Shown here piece by piece: positions 8,911 through 17,894 of a DNA stretch of 64,000 nt. The position numbers and the translations under genes were made by a program. The notes beneath the pieces are model-generated. The model searched no databases. It had not been told where the DNA came from and worked only from the letters and a program-made list of their open reading frames with translations. The stretch spans positions 1,984,001 through 2,048,000 of the forward strand of contig NZ_CP089211.1 in the NCBI RefSeq assembly GCF_021183825.1. The letters run 5' to 3'. Origin of the DNA: Sinomicrobium kalidii. Lineage in GTDB: Bacteria > Bacteroidota > Bacteroidia > Flavobacteriales > Flavobacteriaceae. Position 1 is the stretch's first letter. Every line of letters starts with the position of its first letter.

Positions 8911-8936
8911 GATGAAAACTTTTAAATATTCCTGTT

Positions 8937-9173
8937 ATGTTATATGCAATTTTAATTGGAGCCATAGCCGGATGGCTGGCCGGCAAAATTATGAAAGGCG
9001 GCGGATTTGGCGTACTTATTAACATTCTGCTCGGTATTATCGGCGGATTTGTCGGTAACTGGCTCTTCGGGGTACTGGGCATTCATTTCGGTTCCGGTTT
9101 TCTGGGAGACCTCATTACCGGGATAATAGGTGCTGTCGTCGTCCTCTTTGTTGTAGGACTGTTTAAAAGATAG
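8937..9173 (+). CDS. GlsB/YeaQ/YmgE family stress-response membrane protein
   Basis: The 78-residue protein consists of three glycine-rich hydrophobic helices joined by very short loops. The N-terminal helix reads LYAILIGAIAGWLAGKIMKG, the glycine-spaced pattern typical of the transglycosylase-associated (GlsB/YeaQ/YmgE) family. The length is normal for the family. Members sit in the inner membrane and are often induced by stress, but no enzymatic activity is established. It is transcribed divergently from the acyltransferase gene and is followed after 25 nt by a strong terminator, so it is a one-gene unit. Confidence 0.85.
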   Translation: MLYAILIGAIAGWLAGKIMKGGGFGVLINILLGIIGGFVGNWLFGVLGIHFGSGFLGDLITGIIGAVVVLFVVGLFKR

Positions 9174-9198
9174 CTCCTTTCCCAAATATTCAATTCTT

Positions 9199-9228
9199 AC
9201 CGCTTCCCTTCGTGAAAGCGGTTTTTTT
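9199..9228 (+). terminator. Terminator after the GlsB-like gene
   Basis: ACCGCTT (9199-9205) pairs with AAGCGGT (9216-9222) around a ten-base loop, followed by a run of T to 9228. Confidence 0.8.
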
Positions 9229-9480
9229 ACTTTCCCACCCTTCCCGAAAAAAGCAAATTTCTCCTTTTTTCTGCGGTATATGTTTTTAATTTGTCTTTAT
9301 TTTGCAGGACTGAAATCCGCGACATCCGTGTTGCGGCATTTTTATCATACAATCCCCGCAATACAAATTCCGGGGAAAGTTATAAAAACATCCGTGAATT
9401 CATACGTGCAGTTTTAACGATACTTAAAAAAAACGGCCCCCGCCAATACCGAGGGTCCGGAAGACAACATACGGAAAATT

Positions 9481-10449
9481 ATGGCAAGAATACTGACCGG
9501 CATCCAGAGTACGGGAACGCCCCATCTGGGCAATATCCTGGGAGCTATCCTCCCGGCCATCAGGATGTCCGAACAACCGGAGAACGATTCTTTTCTGTTT
9601 ATTGCAGACATGCATTCGCTTACCCAGATAAAGAACGGGGACGAACTGCGGCAAAACACTTATAATGTTGCGGCCACATGGCTTGCTTTCGGACTGGACA
9701 TTGAAAAAGTGGTCTTCTACCGCCAGAGCGATGTACCGGAAACCGCAGAACTGGCCTGGTACCTGAGTTGTTTTTTCCCCTTTCAGCGGCTTACACTGGC
9801 GCATTCCTTCAAGGATAAGGCCGACCGGCTGGAGGATGTAAATGCCGGGCTGTTCAGTTACCCGATGCTCATGGCTGCGGATATTCTGCTGTACGACGCC
9901 GAGATCGTCCCGGTCGGCAAGGACCAGATGCAACACCTGGAGATCACCAGGGACGTGGCGAACAGGTTCCATGCCAAAATGGGGGAAACTTTTGTTATCC
10001 CCGAAGGAAAGGTACAGGAAAGCACCCAGTACATTCCCGGTACGGACGGAGGCAAAATGAGTAAATCACGCGGAAATACCATTAACCTGTTCCTCCCCGA
10101 CAAGCAATTACGCAAGCGTATTATGAGCATCGAAACAGACAGTACGCCCATGGAAGAGCCCAAGGACCCGGATACCTGCAACGTTTTTGCACTCTACAAG
10201 ATACTGGGCGACCCGCAGCAAACAAAGACCATGCGTAACAATTACCTCAACGGAGGTTATGGCTATGGCCATGCGAAACAGGCCCTGTACGAACTCATCA
10301 CGGAAAAATTTGCAACGGAACGGGAACGCTTTCACTATTACATGAACCATCCCGGCGAGGTAGACAGCGCCCTGGCCTTCGGGGCGGAAAAAGCCAGAAA
10401 AACAGGACGGGAAGTACTGAAGAGGGTCAGGAACAAAATAGGATACTGA
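9481..10449 (+). CDS. trpS: Tryptophanyl-tRNA synthetase
   Basis: This is a class I aminoacyl-tRNA synthetase of 322 residues that charges tRNA-Trp. The HIGH-equivalent is PHLG at residues 14-17 and the KMSKS loop is intact at 192-196 in GGKMSKSRGNT. The length is normal for bacterial TrpRS. The ATG at 9481 starts directly at the conserved MARILTGIQSTG beginning. About 250 bp separate it from the GlsB terminator; no other gene is visible there, and I see no obvious leader peptide or T-box-like structure. It is convergent with dprA. Confidence 0.96.
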   Translation: MARILTGIQSTGTPHLGNILGAILPAIRMSEQPENDSFLFIADMHSLTQIKNGDELRQNTYNVAATWLAFGLDIEKVVFYRQSDVPETAELAWYLSCFFPFQRLTLAHSFKDKADRLEDVNAGLFSYPMLMAADILLYDAEIVPVGKDQMQHLEITRDVANRFHAKMGETFVIPEGKVQESTQYIPGTDGGKMSKSRGNTINLFLPDKQLRKRIMSIETDSTPMEEPKDPDTCNVFALYKILGDPQQTKTMRNNYLNGGYGYGHAKQALYELITEKFATERERFHYYMNHPGEVDSALAFGAEKARKTGREVLKRVRNKIGY

Positions 10450-10526
10450 ATGATGCCGGAGGAGGCACAAAATTTTCTATACGGACCCCGGCACCTGTTT
10501 TTTGTACTGCCGACTGCTGAATTCTG

Positions 10527-11678
10527 TCAATTAACCGCCTCAAAAAGCTTCCCGGGAAGCGGGCGCACCGCCCCTTTCATCTCCATGCTGAGAAGCATTG
10601 AAGAAGCCTTATACACCGGTATTTGGCATTCCAGCGCAATAATATCCAGCAGTTCCTTGCCGTTTGTACGCAGAAAATCATAAACCTTTTTTTCGGTCTC
10701 GTCCAGTTCGGCAAAGAGCTGCACCTGTAAAGACTCCGCTTTTTCCCGGTTTTTGATCTTACCATTGTTTGAAACAATTTCTGTTCCCCGTAATTCCCGA
10801 TGCCATCCCAGGATATAAGCCATGTCTGCCGCCGAAGTAAGCATATGGGCTTTCTGACTTTTGATAAGATCATTACAGCCGGCACTGTACCGGTCGTCTG
10901 CCCTGCCGGGCAGGGCAAATACTTCCCGGTCGTAGGAATGTGCTATATCGGCCGTAACCAGCCCTCCGCCTTTTTCCGCAGACTCTATCACCACGGTCGC
11001 TTCAGACAAACCGGCAATAATACGGTTCCGTTTCAGGAAATTTTCCCGTTCCGGGCTACTGCTGCTCCAGAAATCGGTAACAAATCCGCCATTGGCCTCC
11101 ACCTGGTTCACATATCTCTTATGTGCCCGGGGATAAACCTGATTCAATCCATGAGCCAGGCAGCCCACGGTCTGCAGGCCATTTGCCATCGCCGCCTTTT
11201 GGGCCGTGATATCCACTCCGTAAGCAAATCCGCTTACGATAACCGGATCAAACGGCGCCAACTCTTCAATAAGACGTTCACAAAAGCGCTTCCCGTAAGA
11301 AGTGACGCGCCTGGTCCCTACCACGCTCACAATCTTTTTATCCTCCAAACTCATATTCCCGGAACCAAACAATAACACCGGACCATCCACACAGTGTTTT
11401 AAGCGTTCCGGATAGTCCGGGTCCTCAAAATAAGAACACCGGATATCGTTGTTTTCTATAAATTCCAGCTCCCGTTCTGCTGCACGCAGGTTTTCCGGAC
11501 TGCGGACATTTTCGGTCACCACCCTACCTATACCATTGATCTTCTGTAGTATGCCCGCCTTTTCTTCAAAAACAGCTCTTGCACTCCCGCAATGTGCTAT
11601 GAGTTTCCTGGCAGTGATATCTCCCATTCTGGGAACGTGCTGCAATGCCAGGACATAAACCAATTCGGATGTTGTCAT
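10527..11678 (-). CDS. dprA: DNA-processing protein DprA
   Basis: The 383-residue protein has an N-terminal helix-hairpin-helix/SAM-like region (residues 1-75), a Rossmann-fold DprA/Smf core starting around VSVVGTRRVTSYGKR, with the FAYGVD and GLNQVYPRAH segments further on, and a C-terminal winged-helix-like domain (about residues 315-383). DprA binds incoming single-stranded DNA and loads RecA during natural transformation, though many non-competent bacteria keep it. It is convergent with trpS and divergent from the HU/SPOR gene, an arrangement I believe is common in Flavobacteriaceae. Confidence 0.94.
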   Translation of the reverse strand: MTTSELVYVLALQHVPRMGDITARKLIAHCGSARAVFEEKAGILQKINGIGRVVTENVRSPENLRAAERELEFIENNDIRCSYFEDPDYPERLKHCVDGPVLLFGSGNMSLEDKKIVSVVGTRRVTSYGKRFCERLIEELAPFDPVIVSGFAYGVDITAQKAAMANGLQTVGCLAHGLNQVYPRAHKRYVNQVEANGGFVTDFWSSSSPERENFLKRNRIIAGLSEATVVIESAEKGGGLVTADIAHSYDREVFALPGRADDRYSAGCNDLIKSQKAHMLTSAADMAYILGWHRELRGTEIVSNNGKIKNREKAESLQVQLFAELDETEKKVYDFLRTNGKELLDIIALECQIPVYKASSMLLSMEMKGAVRPLPGKLFEAVN

Positions 11679-11925
11679 AGTCTAATTGATCTTTTCGGAA
11701 GGCAGCGGAAAGTATTCCTGTAAAAATAAGAATATTCCATCAACTGTGAAACAACGGCATACACCGGGAAGCAACCGAAACCAGTTAAAAAACCGACAAA
11801 ACGATACGGACAGGCGTTACTACCTGCAGATCCCGGGGCTTCTGACTCCCAAAATCATAGCTTCCTGCGGATAACCCTGTTGATAATTTTTTACAGGCAC
11901 ACTTTCGTTACCCGGAAAAAATCGC
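11679..11925. other. Intergenic gap between dprA and the HU/SPOR gene
   Basis: About 250 bp with no supported gene or structured RNA. A 62-codon open frame at 11686-11874 has no recognisable sequence features. Near the right end is the promoter-like box of the HU/SPOR gene. Confidence 0.5.
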
Positions 11926-11933
11926 CATCTTTG
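11926..11933 (+). promoter_or_regulatory. Near-consensus -7 box of the HU/SPOR gene
   Basis: CATCTTTG differs from TAnnTTTG at the first base only and ends five bases before the ATG at 11938, again implying a leaderless or nearly leaderless transcript. Confidence 0.35.
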
Positions 11934-11937
11934 TTTT

Positions 11938-12873
11938 ATGCAGTTAGAACACTATATCGGCGAGTTATTATACAGGTATTCATGTATTACCGTTCCGGAA
12001 TTCGGTTCATTCCTGACCCATTACCGGTCGGCACAGCTACAAAACCATACGTTTTACCCGCCTTCGAAGGCGATTTCTTTCAATGCACAACTGACGTCAA
12101 ACGACGGGCTGTTGGTGAAACACATTGCGGAAACAGAAGGACTTTCGTACGAAGAAGCACTGATTAACGTAAAAAAGGTTGTCCTTTCCTGGAAAGATTC
12201 CCTGCAACAGGAGGAGAAACTCGTATTGAAGAACATAGGGCTTCTCTGGCCTAACAAGGAAGGCAGCATACAATTCCAGCCTTTTACCGATAAGAATTAC
12301 CTTCCCGATGCTTTCGGGCTGAGCACTTTCACTTCACCGGAGGTCACCAGGGAATTACTGAAGGAAGAAGTTGTGCTGCTGGAAGAAAAAACACCTTTGC
12401 TGTTTACCCCGGAAAAACGCATGCGCAAGCGGTCTTACCTGAAGTATGCCGCCATATTACTGCTCTCCGTATCCGTCGGGACCGTCGCATACCAGTCGGT
12501 AAGGATGGAACAGCAAAAAAAACAGTTGCAGATGGCCGAACAGGAGGCCCAGCAGCAACTGCAAAAAACCATACAGCAGGCCACCTTTTTTGATGCTGCG
12601 CCCGTAGACCTCCCTTCCATAACACTCAAGGCTACCAGGAAGCCGTTGTACTATGTTGTGGCAGGTGCTTTCCGGGAAGAAGAAAATGCCGAGAAGAAAA
12701 TGAAAGAACTTACCACAAAAGGTTACAGTCCTGAACGTCTGGAACCCACAAAATACGGGTTGCACCAGGTAGCATTCGGGAGTTATACCAGCGCCCGAAA
12801 TGCCATAAACTTCCTCCATAAGGTAAAGGCTACCGAAGCACCGGAAGCCTGGTTACTGGTTTCGGAGAACTGA
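11938..12873 (+). CDS. Membrane-anchored protein with CCDC81-type HU domain and SPOR domain
   Basis: The 311-residue protein has three parts. Residues 1-130 resemble the tandem HU-like domains described for Bacteroidota proteins related to CCDC81 (start MQLEHYIGELLYRYSCITVPEFG). One transmembrane helix lies at about 168-188, preceded by a basic stretch RMRKR that places the N-terminal part in the cytoplasm. After a Gln-rich coiled coil (190-215) comes a C-terminal SPOR domain (about 236-307, starting PLYYVVAGAF), a fold that binds peptidoglycan strands stripped of stem peptides at division sites. The expected topology is therefore HU part inside and SPOR part in the periplasm. I infer a division or envelope-related role; no function is established. 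Confidence 0.85.
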   Translation: MQLEHYIGELLYRYSCITVPEFGSFLTHYRSAQLQNHTFYPPSKAISFNAQLTSNDGLLVKHIAETEGLSYEEALINVKKVVLSWKDSLQQEEKLVLKNIGLLWPNKEGSIQFQPFTDKNYLPDAFGLSTFTSPEVTRELLKEEVVLLEEKTPLLFTPEKRMRKRSYLKYAAILLLSVSVGTVAYQSVRMEQQKKQLQMAEQEAQQQLQKTIQQATFFDAAPVDLPSITLKATRKPLYYVVAGAFREEENAEKKMKELTTKGYSPERLEPTKYGLHQVAFGSYTSARNAINFLHKVKATEAPEAWLLVSEN

Positions 12874-12920
12874 TGGCATAAACAACATCGCTTCCACATA
12901 TTTAAAATATATATATATTC

Positions 12921-12953
12921 CTGTCCCGGTTTTTCGCCGGGATAGTTGTTTTT
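12921..12953 (+). terminator. Probable terminator after the HU/SPOR gene
   Basis: TCCCGG and CCGGGA form a stem around a TTTTTCG-type loop at 12924-12942, followed by a T-rich stretch to 12953. Confidence 0.45.
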
Positions 12954-13044
12954 ATCTTCCCGCGCTTCCGTTTTTTTCCGGTTTTTAAGTGTTTTTTTGC
13001 ATTCCCAAAATTCACTGCTTCCATTCCCTTCCACACTGTTTCCG

Positions 13045-13052
13045 TATCTTTG
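13045..13052 (+). promoter_or_regulatory. Bacteroidota -7 box of the thioesterase gene
   Basis: TATCTTTG is an exact TAnnTTTG match ending 17 nt before the ATG at 13070, so the leader would be about 10 nt. It lies inside a longer upstream-extended reading frame and so supports the 13070 start. Confidence 0.5.
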
Positions 13053-13069
13053 CAAAAATTCATACAGAG

Positions 13070-13579
13070 ATGAAAGCAAAGACTCCCGGAGAATCCAGAA
13101 CCATTATGACCGATCTGGTCTTACCCAGCGAAACCAACCCGTTGAACAACCTTTTCGGAGGCGAGCTCCTGGCCCGTATGGACCGGGCAGCGAGTATTGC
13201 AGCCCGGCGGCATTCCAGGAGAATTGTAGTTACCGCATCCGTAAACCATGTGGCCTTTAACCGGGCCGTCCCCCTGGGGAGTGTGGTTACCGTTGAGGCT
13301 GCTGTGTCCAGGGCCTTTAAAAGTTCCATGGAAGTATTTATCGATGTCTGGATAGAAGACAGGGAAAGCGGTTCGCGCACCAAGGCCAACGAAGCCATAT
13401 ACACCTTCGTAGCCGTTGACGAAACCGGAAGACCCGTTGCCGTACCGGCCCTGAAACCGGAAACCGATCTTGAAAAATCGCGTTTCGATGCCGCTCTGCG
13501 GCGAAAACAACTCAGCCTTGTACTGGCCGGAAAAATGAAGCCCAATGAAGCTACCGAACTCAAGGCCCTGTTCGAATAA
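13070..13579 (+). CDS. Acyl-CoA thioesterase, hotdog fold
   Basis: The 169-residue protein has a single hotdog domain of the YciA/cytosolic acyl-CoA hydrolase type: NPLNNLFGGELLARMD near the N-terminus, with the conserved Asn and Asp, then VNHVAF and a family-typical strand order, and a basic tail. These enzymes hydrolyse acyl-CoA to free fatty acid and CoA; chain-length preference cannot be read from the sequence. The reading frame stays open further upstream to 12989, but the ATG at 13070 fits the family length and sits just after a -7 promoter box. It is followed after 24 nt by the YdeI-like gene on the same strand. Confidence 0.85.
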   Translation: MKAKTPGESRTIMTDLVLPSETNPLNNLFGGELLARMDRAASIAARRHSRRIVVTASVNHVAFNRAVPLGSVVTVEAAVSRAFKSSMEVFIDVWIEDRESGSRTKANEAIYTFVAVDETGRPVAVPALKPETDLEKSRFDAALRRKQLSLVLAGKMKPNEATELKALFE

Positions 13580-13603
13580 AACCGGAATCCGTCCTTAACC
13601 GAC

Positions 13604-14116
13604 ATGGAAACCTTTACTTCACCAATAATTAAACTCGACTCCCCGGTATGGACGTCCATAGCCCCCGTACCCGATGCCATAGCGGAAAGGTTGATCGAAA
13701 AAACTACCGATAAAAGGGTGGTCTGCACCCTTAACGGCAAGCTAAAAAAACACTGTGCACTGATGCCCCGGGGCGATGGCTCCTATTACATTCTTGTCAA
13801 TAAACAGGAACTAAAACAAATTGGGGTTTCCCTCAATGAAGAAATACACATTGCCCTGGAGCCCGACCGTTCCGACTACGGTATGCCCATGGACGATGAA
13901 TTCAGGGCCGTACTGGACTCCGATCCGGAAGGTGAAAAGCATTTTGAGGCCCTTACACCGGGCAAAAAACGGACGTTGCTGTATATGGTCCACAAAATAA
14001 AGAACGGGCAGAAAAAAATACAGCGTTCGATCGTTATCATCGAGCACCTGAAAATGACAGGCGGAAAAATAGATTACAAATTGCTGAACCGGCAGTTTAA
14101 AGAACGGAAATTCTAA
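13604..14116 (+). CDS. YdeI/OmpD-associated family protein with DUF1905-like N-terminus
   Basis: The 170-residue protein has an N-terminal DUF1905-like beta-barrel half (about residues 1-90, with LKKHCALMPRGDGSYYILVNK) and a C-terminal YdeI/OmpD-associated helix bundle (LTPGKKRTLLYMVHKIKN, around residues 122-139). Proteins of this kind are widespread in Bacteroidota and have no assigned biochemical role. It is 24 nt downstream of the thioesterase gene, so the two may share a transcript. Its last four bases overlap the end of the convergent phosphatase gene. Confidence 0.75.
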   Translation: METFTSPIIKLDSPVWTSIAPVPDAIAERLIEKTTDKRVVCTLNGKLKKHCALMPRGDGSYYILVNKQELKQIGVSLNEEIHIALEPDRSDYGMPMDDEFRAVLDSDPEGEKHFEALTPGKKRTLLYMVHKIKNGQKKIQRSIVIIEHLKMTGGKIDYKLLNRQFKERKF

Positions 14117-14841
14117 TTCCTCCCGTTTTCATCCGGGTACAGTCTCCACACGGGATCGCTCTGCCAGAACGCCTTGGTTGCTACGTCCATGACAGTCAAA
14201 GGCCCTTTAAAAGCAGCGCCCGTATCCACATTCCATACATTAGCCGCATTAACCGGGGCCATCTTACCGATCCTGGTGACAGGTGTGTGACCGATAAAAA
14301 TTTCGCGGTAATGCCTGAACCTGCTCGGATACCTGTATTCTTCCTCACTCAGGGAAGTGTCCAGCGAAAGTGCCGTTTCCCAAAGCGTCCTGTCCCAGTA
14401 GAACATTTCGGGAAAGTATTCGTGTTCCACTCCGCGCAGGTTGGTAAAACCGGCGTGGAGGAATAACCGGTTCCCTTCGTCGAGATAGTAGTTGTGAAGG
14501 TTTTCCAGGAACTTCATATGCCGCTTCCGGGTATCAGGTCCTATGCCATTATAGGCATCGATAGTGGCTTGCCCGCCGTGGTAAAGCCATTGCTTGTTCA
14601 ATTCTCCTTTTTTAAGCCATTTGTAACAAAAATCATCGTGATTGCCCTGTATGAATACGCAGGGGCGGTCTTCAGAAAACTGCATAAGAAAATCCAGCAC
14701 CTGGGGCGACTGGCTCCACCCGTCTACATAATCCCCGAGGAATACCAAGGTATCTTCTTTTCTGATCTCCGCCCTGTCCAGGACCTGTTTCAGCGCCTTT
14801 AAGGCACCGTGAATATCGCCTATAACAAATGTCTTGTTCAT
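14113..14841 (-). CDS. Calcineurin-like metallophosphatase (PPP family)
   Basis: The 242-residue enzyme has the three metal-binding motifs of the phosphoprotein phosphatase family in order: GDIHG at 8-12, GDYVDG at 36-41 and GNHD at 66-69, with further His residues later in the chain (HAGF and GHTP). Relatives act on serine/threonine phosphate or on diadenosine tetraphosphate; the sequence does not separate these. The stop codon overlaps the end of the convergent YdeI-type gene by four bases. The upstream AlbA_2 gene is on the same strand 77 bp away. Confidence 0.85.
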   Translation of the reverse strand: MNKTFVIGDIHGALKALKQVLDRAEIRKEDTLVFLGDYVDGWSQSPQVLDFLMQFSEDRPCVFIQGNHDDFCYKWLKKGELNKQWLYHGGQATIDAYNGIGPDTRKRHMKFLENLHNYYLDEGNRLFLHAGFTNLRGVEHEYFPEMFYWDRTLWETALSLDTSLSEEEYRYPSRFRHYREIFIGHTPVTRIGKMAPVNAANVWNVDTGAAFKGPLTVMDVATKAFWQSDPVWRLYPDENGRN

Positions 14842-14918
14842 CTTTTATTCCTTCAATTAAGGTGTGTCTGTCTCCCGGTGTCCAGATAACGGTCTGCACG
14901 GGGCCCGGGAGCAACCTG

Positions 14919-16073
14919 TTAACTGTATTTCACTTTTCGCAGCACCCGGAGGGATTCCTTGAGAGATTCATATACCTTCCTGTCGTATTCCCTGACGATC
15001 CAACGGTAATTTTCCAGTTTTTCCCTGGCATCTTCAAACCCGTTCAGTGCACATATCAGGTAGGTAGCGGGCATGTTGATCACATCTTTCCTTTCATTGG
15101 GGCTCAGCGACATGCCCTTTTCTATTTTTTCCAATAACGTATTGTTGGTATTGTATACGTGATACAAGACCTTTTTGTCGTATTGCGGCGGTTCAAAAAT
15201 AAGCGTGCTGTCAATCTTATACGACCCGTTTTCGTTAAATGTGATGGTAACGGTCTCCAGGGGATAGTACTTTTGCTGCTGATTGAGCCCGAGCTGTATG
15301 TATTCCGTAGTGGAAAAGGAGTTTTCATCGGTGATCACCTCCACTTCGTCCAGGGCCGAGTAAAAAAGACGTACCTGCTCGTTGATAAGTTCGATGTCCA
15401 CCCTGGAATAATAAATCTTTTCCCCGCCCCTATCAGGCTGTTTTACTTTTTTGGTCACCCCTGCCCAGCACACTACAAACTGTTCCTTAAACACCTTGTA
15501 ATGCGCCTCAAGATCCTTGTGCTTATTGTATAAAAAATCAATGACCCCGTTAAGGGTAAGCTCTATATTGTTCCTTGCGTGTAACTCTATCTCCGCTACC
15601 AAGGGCGAATTGGTGTCCTTTATCTCAATATCGAACACTTTGGGCATGCTTATGCTCCCGTCCCTGAAAAAGACAGACCCGCCGTAATATTTCCATATGT
15701 TTCTCCTGAGCGCACATAATTTCCCGTTGGAGCGGATGGTAACCAGCCCCACTACTTTCCCGTCCGGCAAATGCGGAAACGGAATATTTTCGTAAGAGAT
15801 AAGGGGAGGGTTGTCAAGGTAGGCATTGACGAGGTTTTGTATCTTGCTGTCATCAAAGAAATCGGTCCCCACAATGGTATTGTCTTCGTCTTCCACCCCC
15901 ACTACGATAAAAGAGTTGTTTTTGGGATTGGAATTCGCCAGTGCACAAACATGTTTCAAAAACTTGGCCTTTCCTTCTCTCTCACCAATATTGATAAAAC
16001 GCTTTTTATCGTAAAAGCTGTTTTCATCATTATGTGCCAAAAGGTTTTTTACTAAAAGGCGTTTGTTAATCAT
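14919..16073 (-). CDS. AlbA_2 (Schlafen AlbA_2) domain protein
   Basis: The 384-residue protein has an N-terminal AlbA_2-like domain (about residues 15-125) with the typical EREGKAKFLKHVCALANS start and the FIVVGVEDE strand. The remaining 250 residues hold an uncharacterised alpha/beta region without motifs I recognise; there is no signal peptide or membrane helix. AlbA_2 domains occur in Schlafen-like and putative transcription-regulator proteins and are thought to bind nucleic acid, but this Bacteroidota form has no known function. It lies between the SDR gene and the phosphatase gene, all on the minus strand. I see no toxin-antitoxin or defence partner beside it. Confidence 0.75.
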   Translation of the reverse strand: MINKRLLVKNLLAHNDENSFYDKKRFINIGEREGKAKFLKHVCALANSNPKNNSFIVVGVEDEDNTIVGTDFFDDSKIQNLVNAYLDNPPLISYENIPFPHLPDGKVVGLVTIRSNGKLCALRRNIWKYYGGSVFFRDGSISMPKVFDIEIKDTNSPLVAEIELHARNNIELTLNGVIDFLYNKHKDLEAHYKVFKEQFVVCWAGVTKKVKQPDRGGEKIYYSRVDIELINEQVRLFYSALDEVEVITDENSFSTTEYIQLGLNQQQKYYPLETVTITFNENGSYKIDSTLIFEPPQYDKKVLYHVYNTNNTLLEKIEKGMSLSPNERKDVINMPATYLICALNGFEDAREKLENYRWIVREYDRKVYESLKESLRVLRKVKYS

Positions 16074-16175
16074 AAGTAATGGCTATCGGCCGGAAGGGAT
16101 ATTTTTTTCAGTGTGCAGCACCATAGTTCCGGTTGCCCGCTACTGAAAAAATGCCCTTACCCGCACTTTTCTTTT

Positions 16176-16970
16176 TTACAGTTCTGTCTTGTTGACCAGG
16201 GTACTGGTGGCCTGTGCCGTGGGAAATACAAGCAGGTCTGCTATATTGACATGATACGGCCTTGTGACCACAAAACCAATAATATCCGCTATATCTTCGG
16301 CCTGCAAGGCTTTATATCCCTCGTATACCGTATCCGCCCTTTCCGCATCTCCCTTGAACCGCACTTTACTGAACTCGGTCTCCACCAGCCCCGGGTGTAT
16401 GGCCCCAACGCGTATGCCACTGGAATTCAAATCTATACGCATTCCCTTATTTATAGCATCTACCGCATGCTTACTGGCACAGTACACATTACCGTTAGGA
16501 TATACTTCTTTTGCCGCAATAGACCCGATATTGATAATATGCCCCTTCTGACGTTTCACCATACCCGGTATAATGGCCCTGGACACATAGAGGAGTCCCT
16601 TCACATTAATGTCCATCATGGCATCCCAGTCGTCCATATTACCCGACTGTACAGGGTCCTGGCCATGGGCATTTCCCGCATTGTTGACCAGTATGTCGAC
16701 ATCCGAAAATCTGTCGGGCAGGCTTTCCACTGCCTTAAAAACCGCTTCCCTGTTACTAACATCAAACTGAAGCGTGTGTACCTCGGTAAATGCAGACAAC
16801 TCCAGTTCCAGGTTTTCCAGGCGTTCCTGTCTTCTGCCGCAAAGCACAAGGCGCATGCCTTTTGCTGCAAAAATCCGGGCCGTAGCTCTTCCTATACCAC
16901 TGGTAGCCCCGGTTATAAATGCAACTCGTTCGTTTTGTCCTTCTTCTTTCATACCTTGATCATTATTCAT
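16176..16970 (-). CDS. Short-chain dehydrogenase/reductase
   Basis: The protein is a classical SDR of about 258-264 residues. It has the cofactor motif TGATSGIG at the N-terminus, NNAGNAHG for the NNAG motif, a catalytic Ser in INIGSIAAKEV, and YCASK for the Tyr-x3-Lys pair. The overall pattern is nearest to YdfG-type serine or 3-hydroxy acid dehydrogenases, but the substrate is not predictable. The Met at codon 7 (16952) is an equally good start, since the Rossmann strand begins only eight residues after it. The aldo/keto reductase gene ends 45 bp upstream on the same strand, so the two may be cotranscribed. Confidence 0.88.
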   Translation of the reverse strand: MNNDQGMKEEGQNERVAFITGATSGIGRATARIFAAKGMRLVLCGRRQERLENLELELSAFTEVHTLQFDVSNREAVFKAVESLPDRFSDVDILVNNAGNAHGQDPVQSGNMDDWDAMMDINVKGLLYVSRAIIPGMVKRQKGHIINIGSIAAKEVYPNGNVYCASKHAVDAINKGMRIDLNSSGIRVGAIHPGLVETEFSKVRFKGDAERADTVYEGYKALQAEDIADIIGFVVTRPYHVNIADLLVFPTAQATSTLVNKTEL

Positions 16971-17015
16971 AATTCATAGCATTCTTAAAAATCGCGTATT
17001 CTTCCTCACTTTTAA

Positions 17016-17894
17016 CTACGGCACCTTATGCCCCTGGCTGGCCACGAGCAGTAAAAACCAGTCTTCCCGTTCCATATCTATATCCAGGGCCTTTACGGCA
17101 TTCGTAATCCGCTCGGGAGAGGTCGTCCCGATAACCGGGCGTATTCCCGCAGGGTGTTTTAATATCCATGCCAGCAAAAGCTGATCGGCCGATACGCGGT
17201 ATTTCACCACAAGGTCCATCAGCAATTCCTTTATCCGGTCGGTCTGCGGTGTTTTTTCCCGGAATGTCTTCCCAAGCGGGCTCCAGGCCATGGGAAGTAT
17301 GCCGTCAACCATCATCCGGTCAAGCGTACCGTTGTGTATGGCGCTGAATTCGGTAATGGAAAATTCTATCTGGTTGGCGCTTACAGCGGTCACAGACCGG
17401 ATCAGTTCCATTTGCGAGGGTGTAAAATTAGACAGCCCGAACTCCCGGATCTTTCCCGAAAATTTCAGTTTCTCCACAGCGATCGCGATCTCCTGCGGGT
17501 CCATAAGGGGACTCGGCCTGTGCAGCAGTAACAGGTCCAGGTAGTCGGTACGGAGGTTCTTCAGCGATTGCTCCACAGACCAGACCATGTAATCTGCCGT
17601 ATAATTGTAGTGTTTTACCTTATTGTTCCTTTTTTCACACGGATACTGAATACCGCATTTGGAGATCAGCTGGATATTTTCGCGCTGTATGCCGCTGTCC
17701 GAAAAGGCTTTTCCGAATTCTTCCTCGGTAGTATATCCGCCGTAAATGTCGGCATGATCAAAGGTGGTGATATTGTTTTCCAGGCAGTGGTGTATGCGTG
17801 CTTCCATTTCTTTTACGGAAAACTGCTTTCCCCAGCTTCCCCAGGTCATGGTTCCGGCAATAATTCCGGAATACTCCGTCTTTTTTTCTTTCAT
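17016..17894 (-). CDS. Aldo/keto reductase
   Basis: From the ATG at 17894 the protein has 292 residues and the TIM-barrel reductase motifs: FDHADIYGG with the catalytic Asp and Tyr, the Lys in ISKCGIQ, LLLHRPSPL with the catalytic His, and the NADP-binding segment VIGTTSPERI. It resembles the YdhF-type oxidoreductase branch. The frame is open 20 codons further up to an ATG at 17954, but those residues are not family-like and the start MKEKKTEYSGIIAGTMTWG fits better. A TAACTTTG box at 18021-18028 may be its promoter. The SDR gene follows on the same strand. The substrate is unknown. Confidence 0.88.
   Translation of the reverse strand: MKEKKTEYSGIIAGTMTWGSWGKQFSVKEMEARIHHCLENNITTFDHADIYGGYTTEEEFGKAFSDSGIQRENIQLISKCGIQYPCEKRNNKVKHYNYTADYMVWSVEQSLKNLRTDYLDLLLLHRPSPLMDPQEIAIAVEKLKFSGKIREFGLSNFTPSQMELIRSVTAVSANQIEFSITEFSAIHNGTLDRMMVDGILPMAWSPLGKTFREKTPQTDRIKELLMDLVVKYRVSADQLLLAWILKHPAGIRPVIGTTSPERITNAVKALDIDMEREDWFLLLVASQGHKVP

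Noticed and set aside
9291..9665. 124-codon frame overlapping the start of trpS
   Set aside because: It overlaps a confident trpS start in another frame and has no coding character.
10450..10526. Terminator between trpS and dprA
   Set aside because: TGCCGG and CCGGCA could pair, but the loop is over 30 nt and the support is too weak to list.
11686..11874. 62-codon frame between dprA and the HU/SPOR gene
   Set aside because: No start signal, signal peptide or recognisable motif; chance openness is likely.
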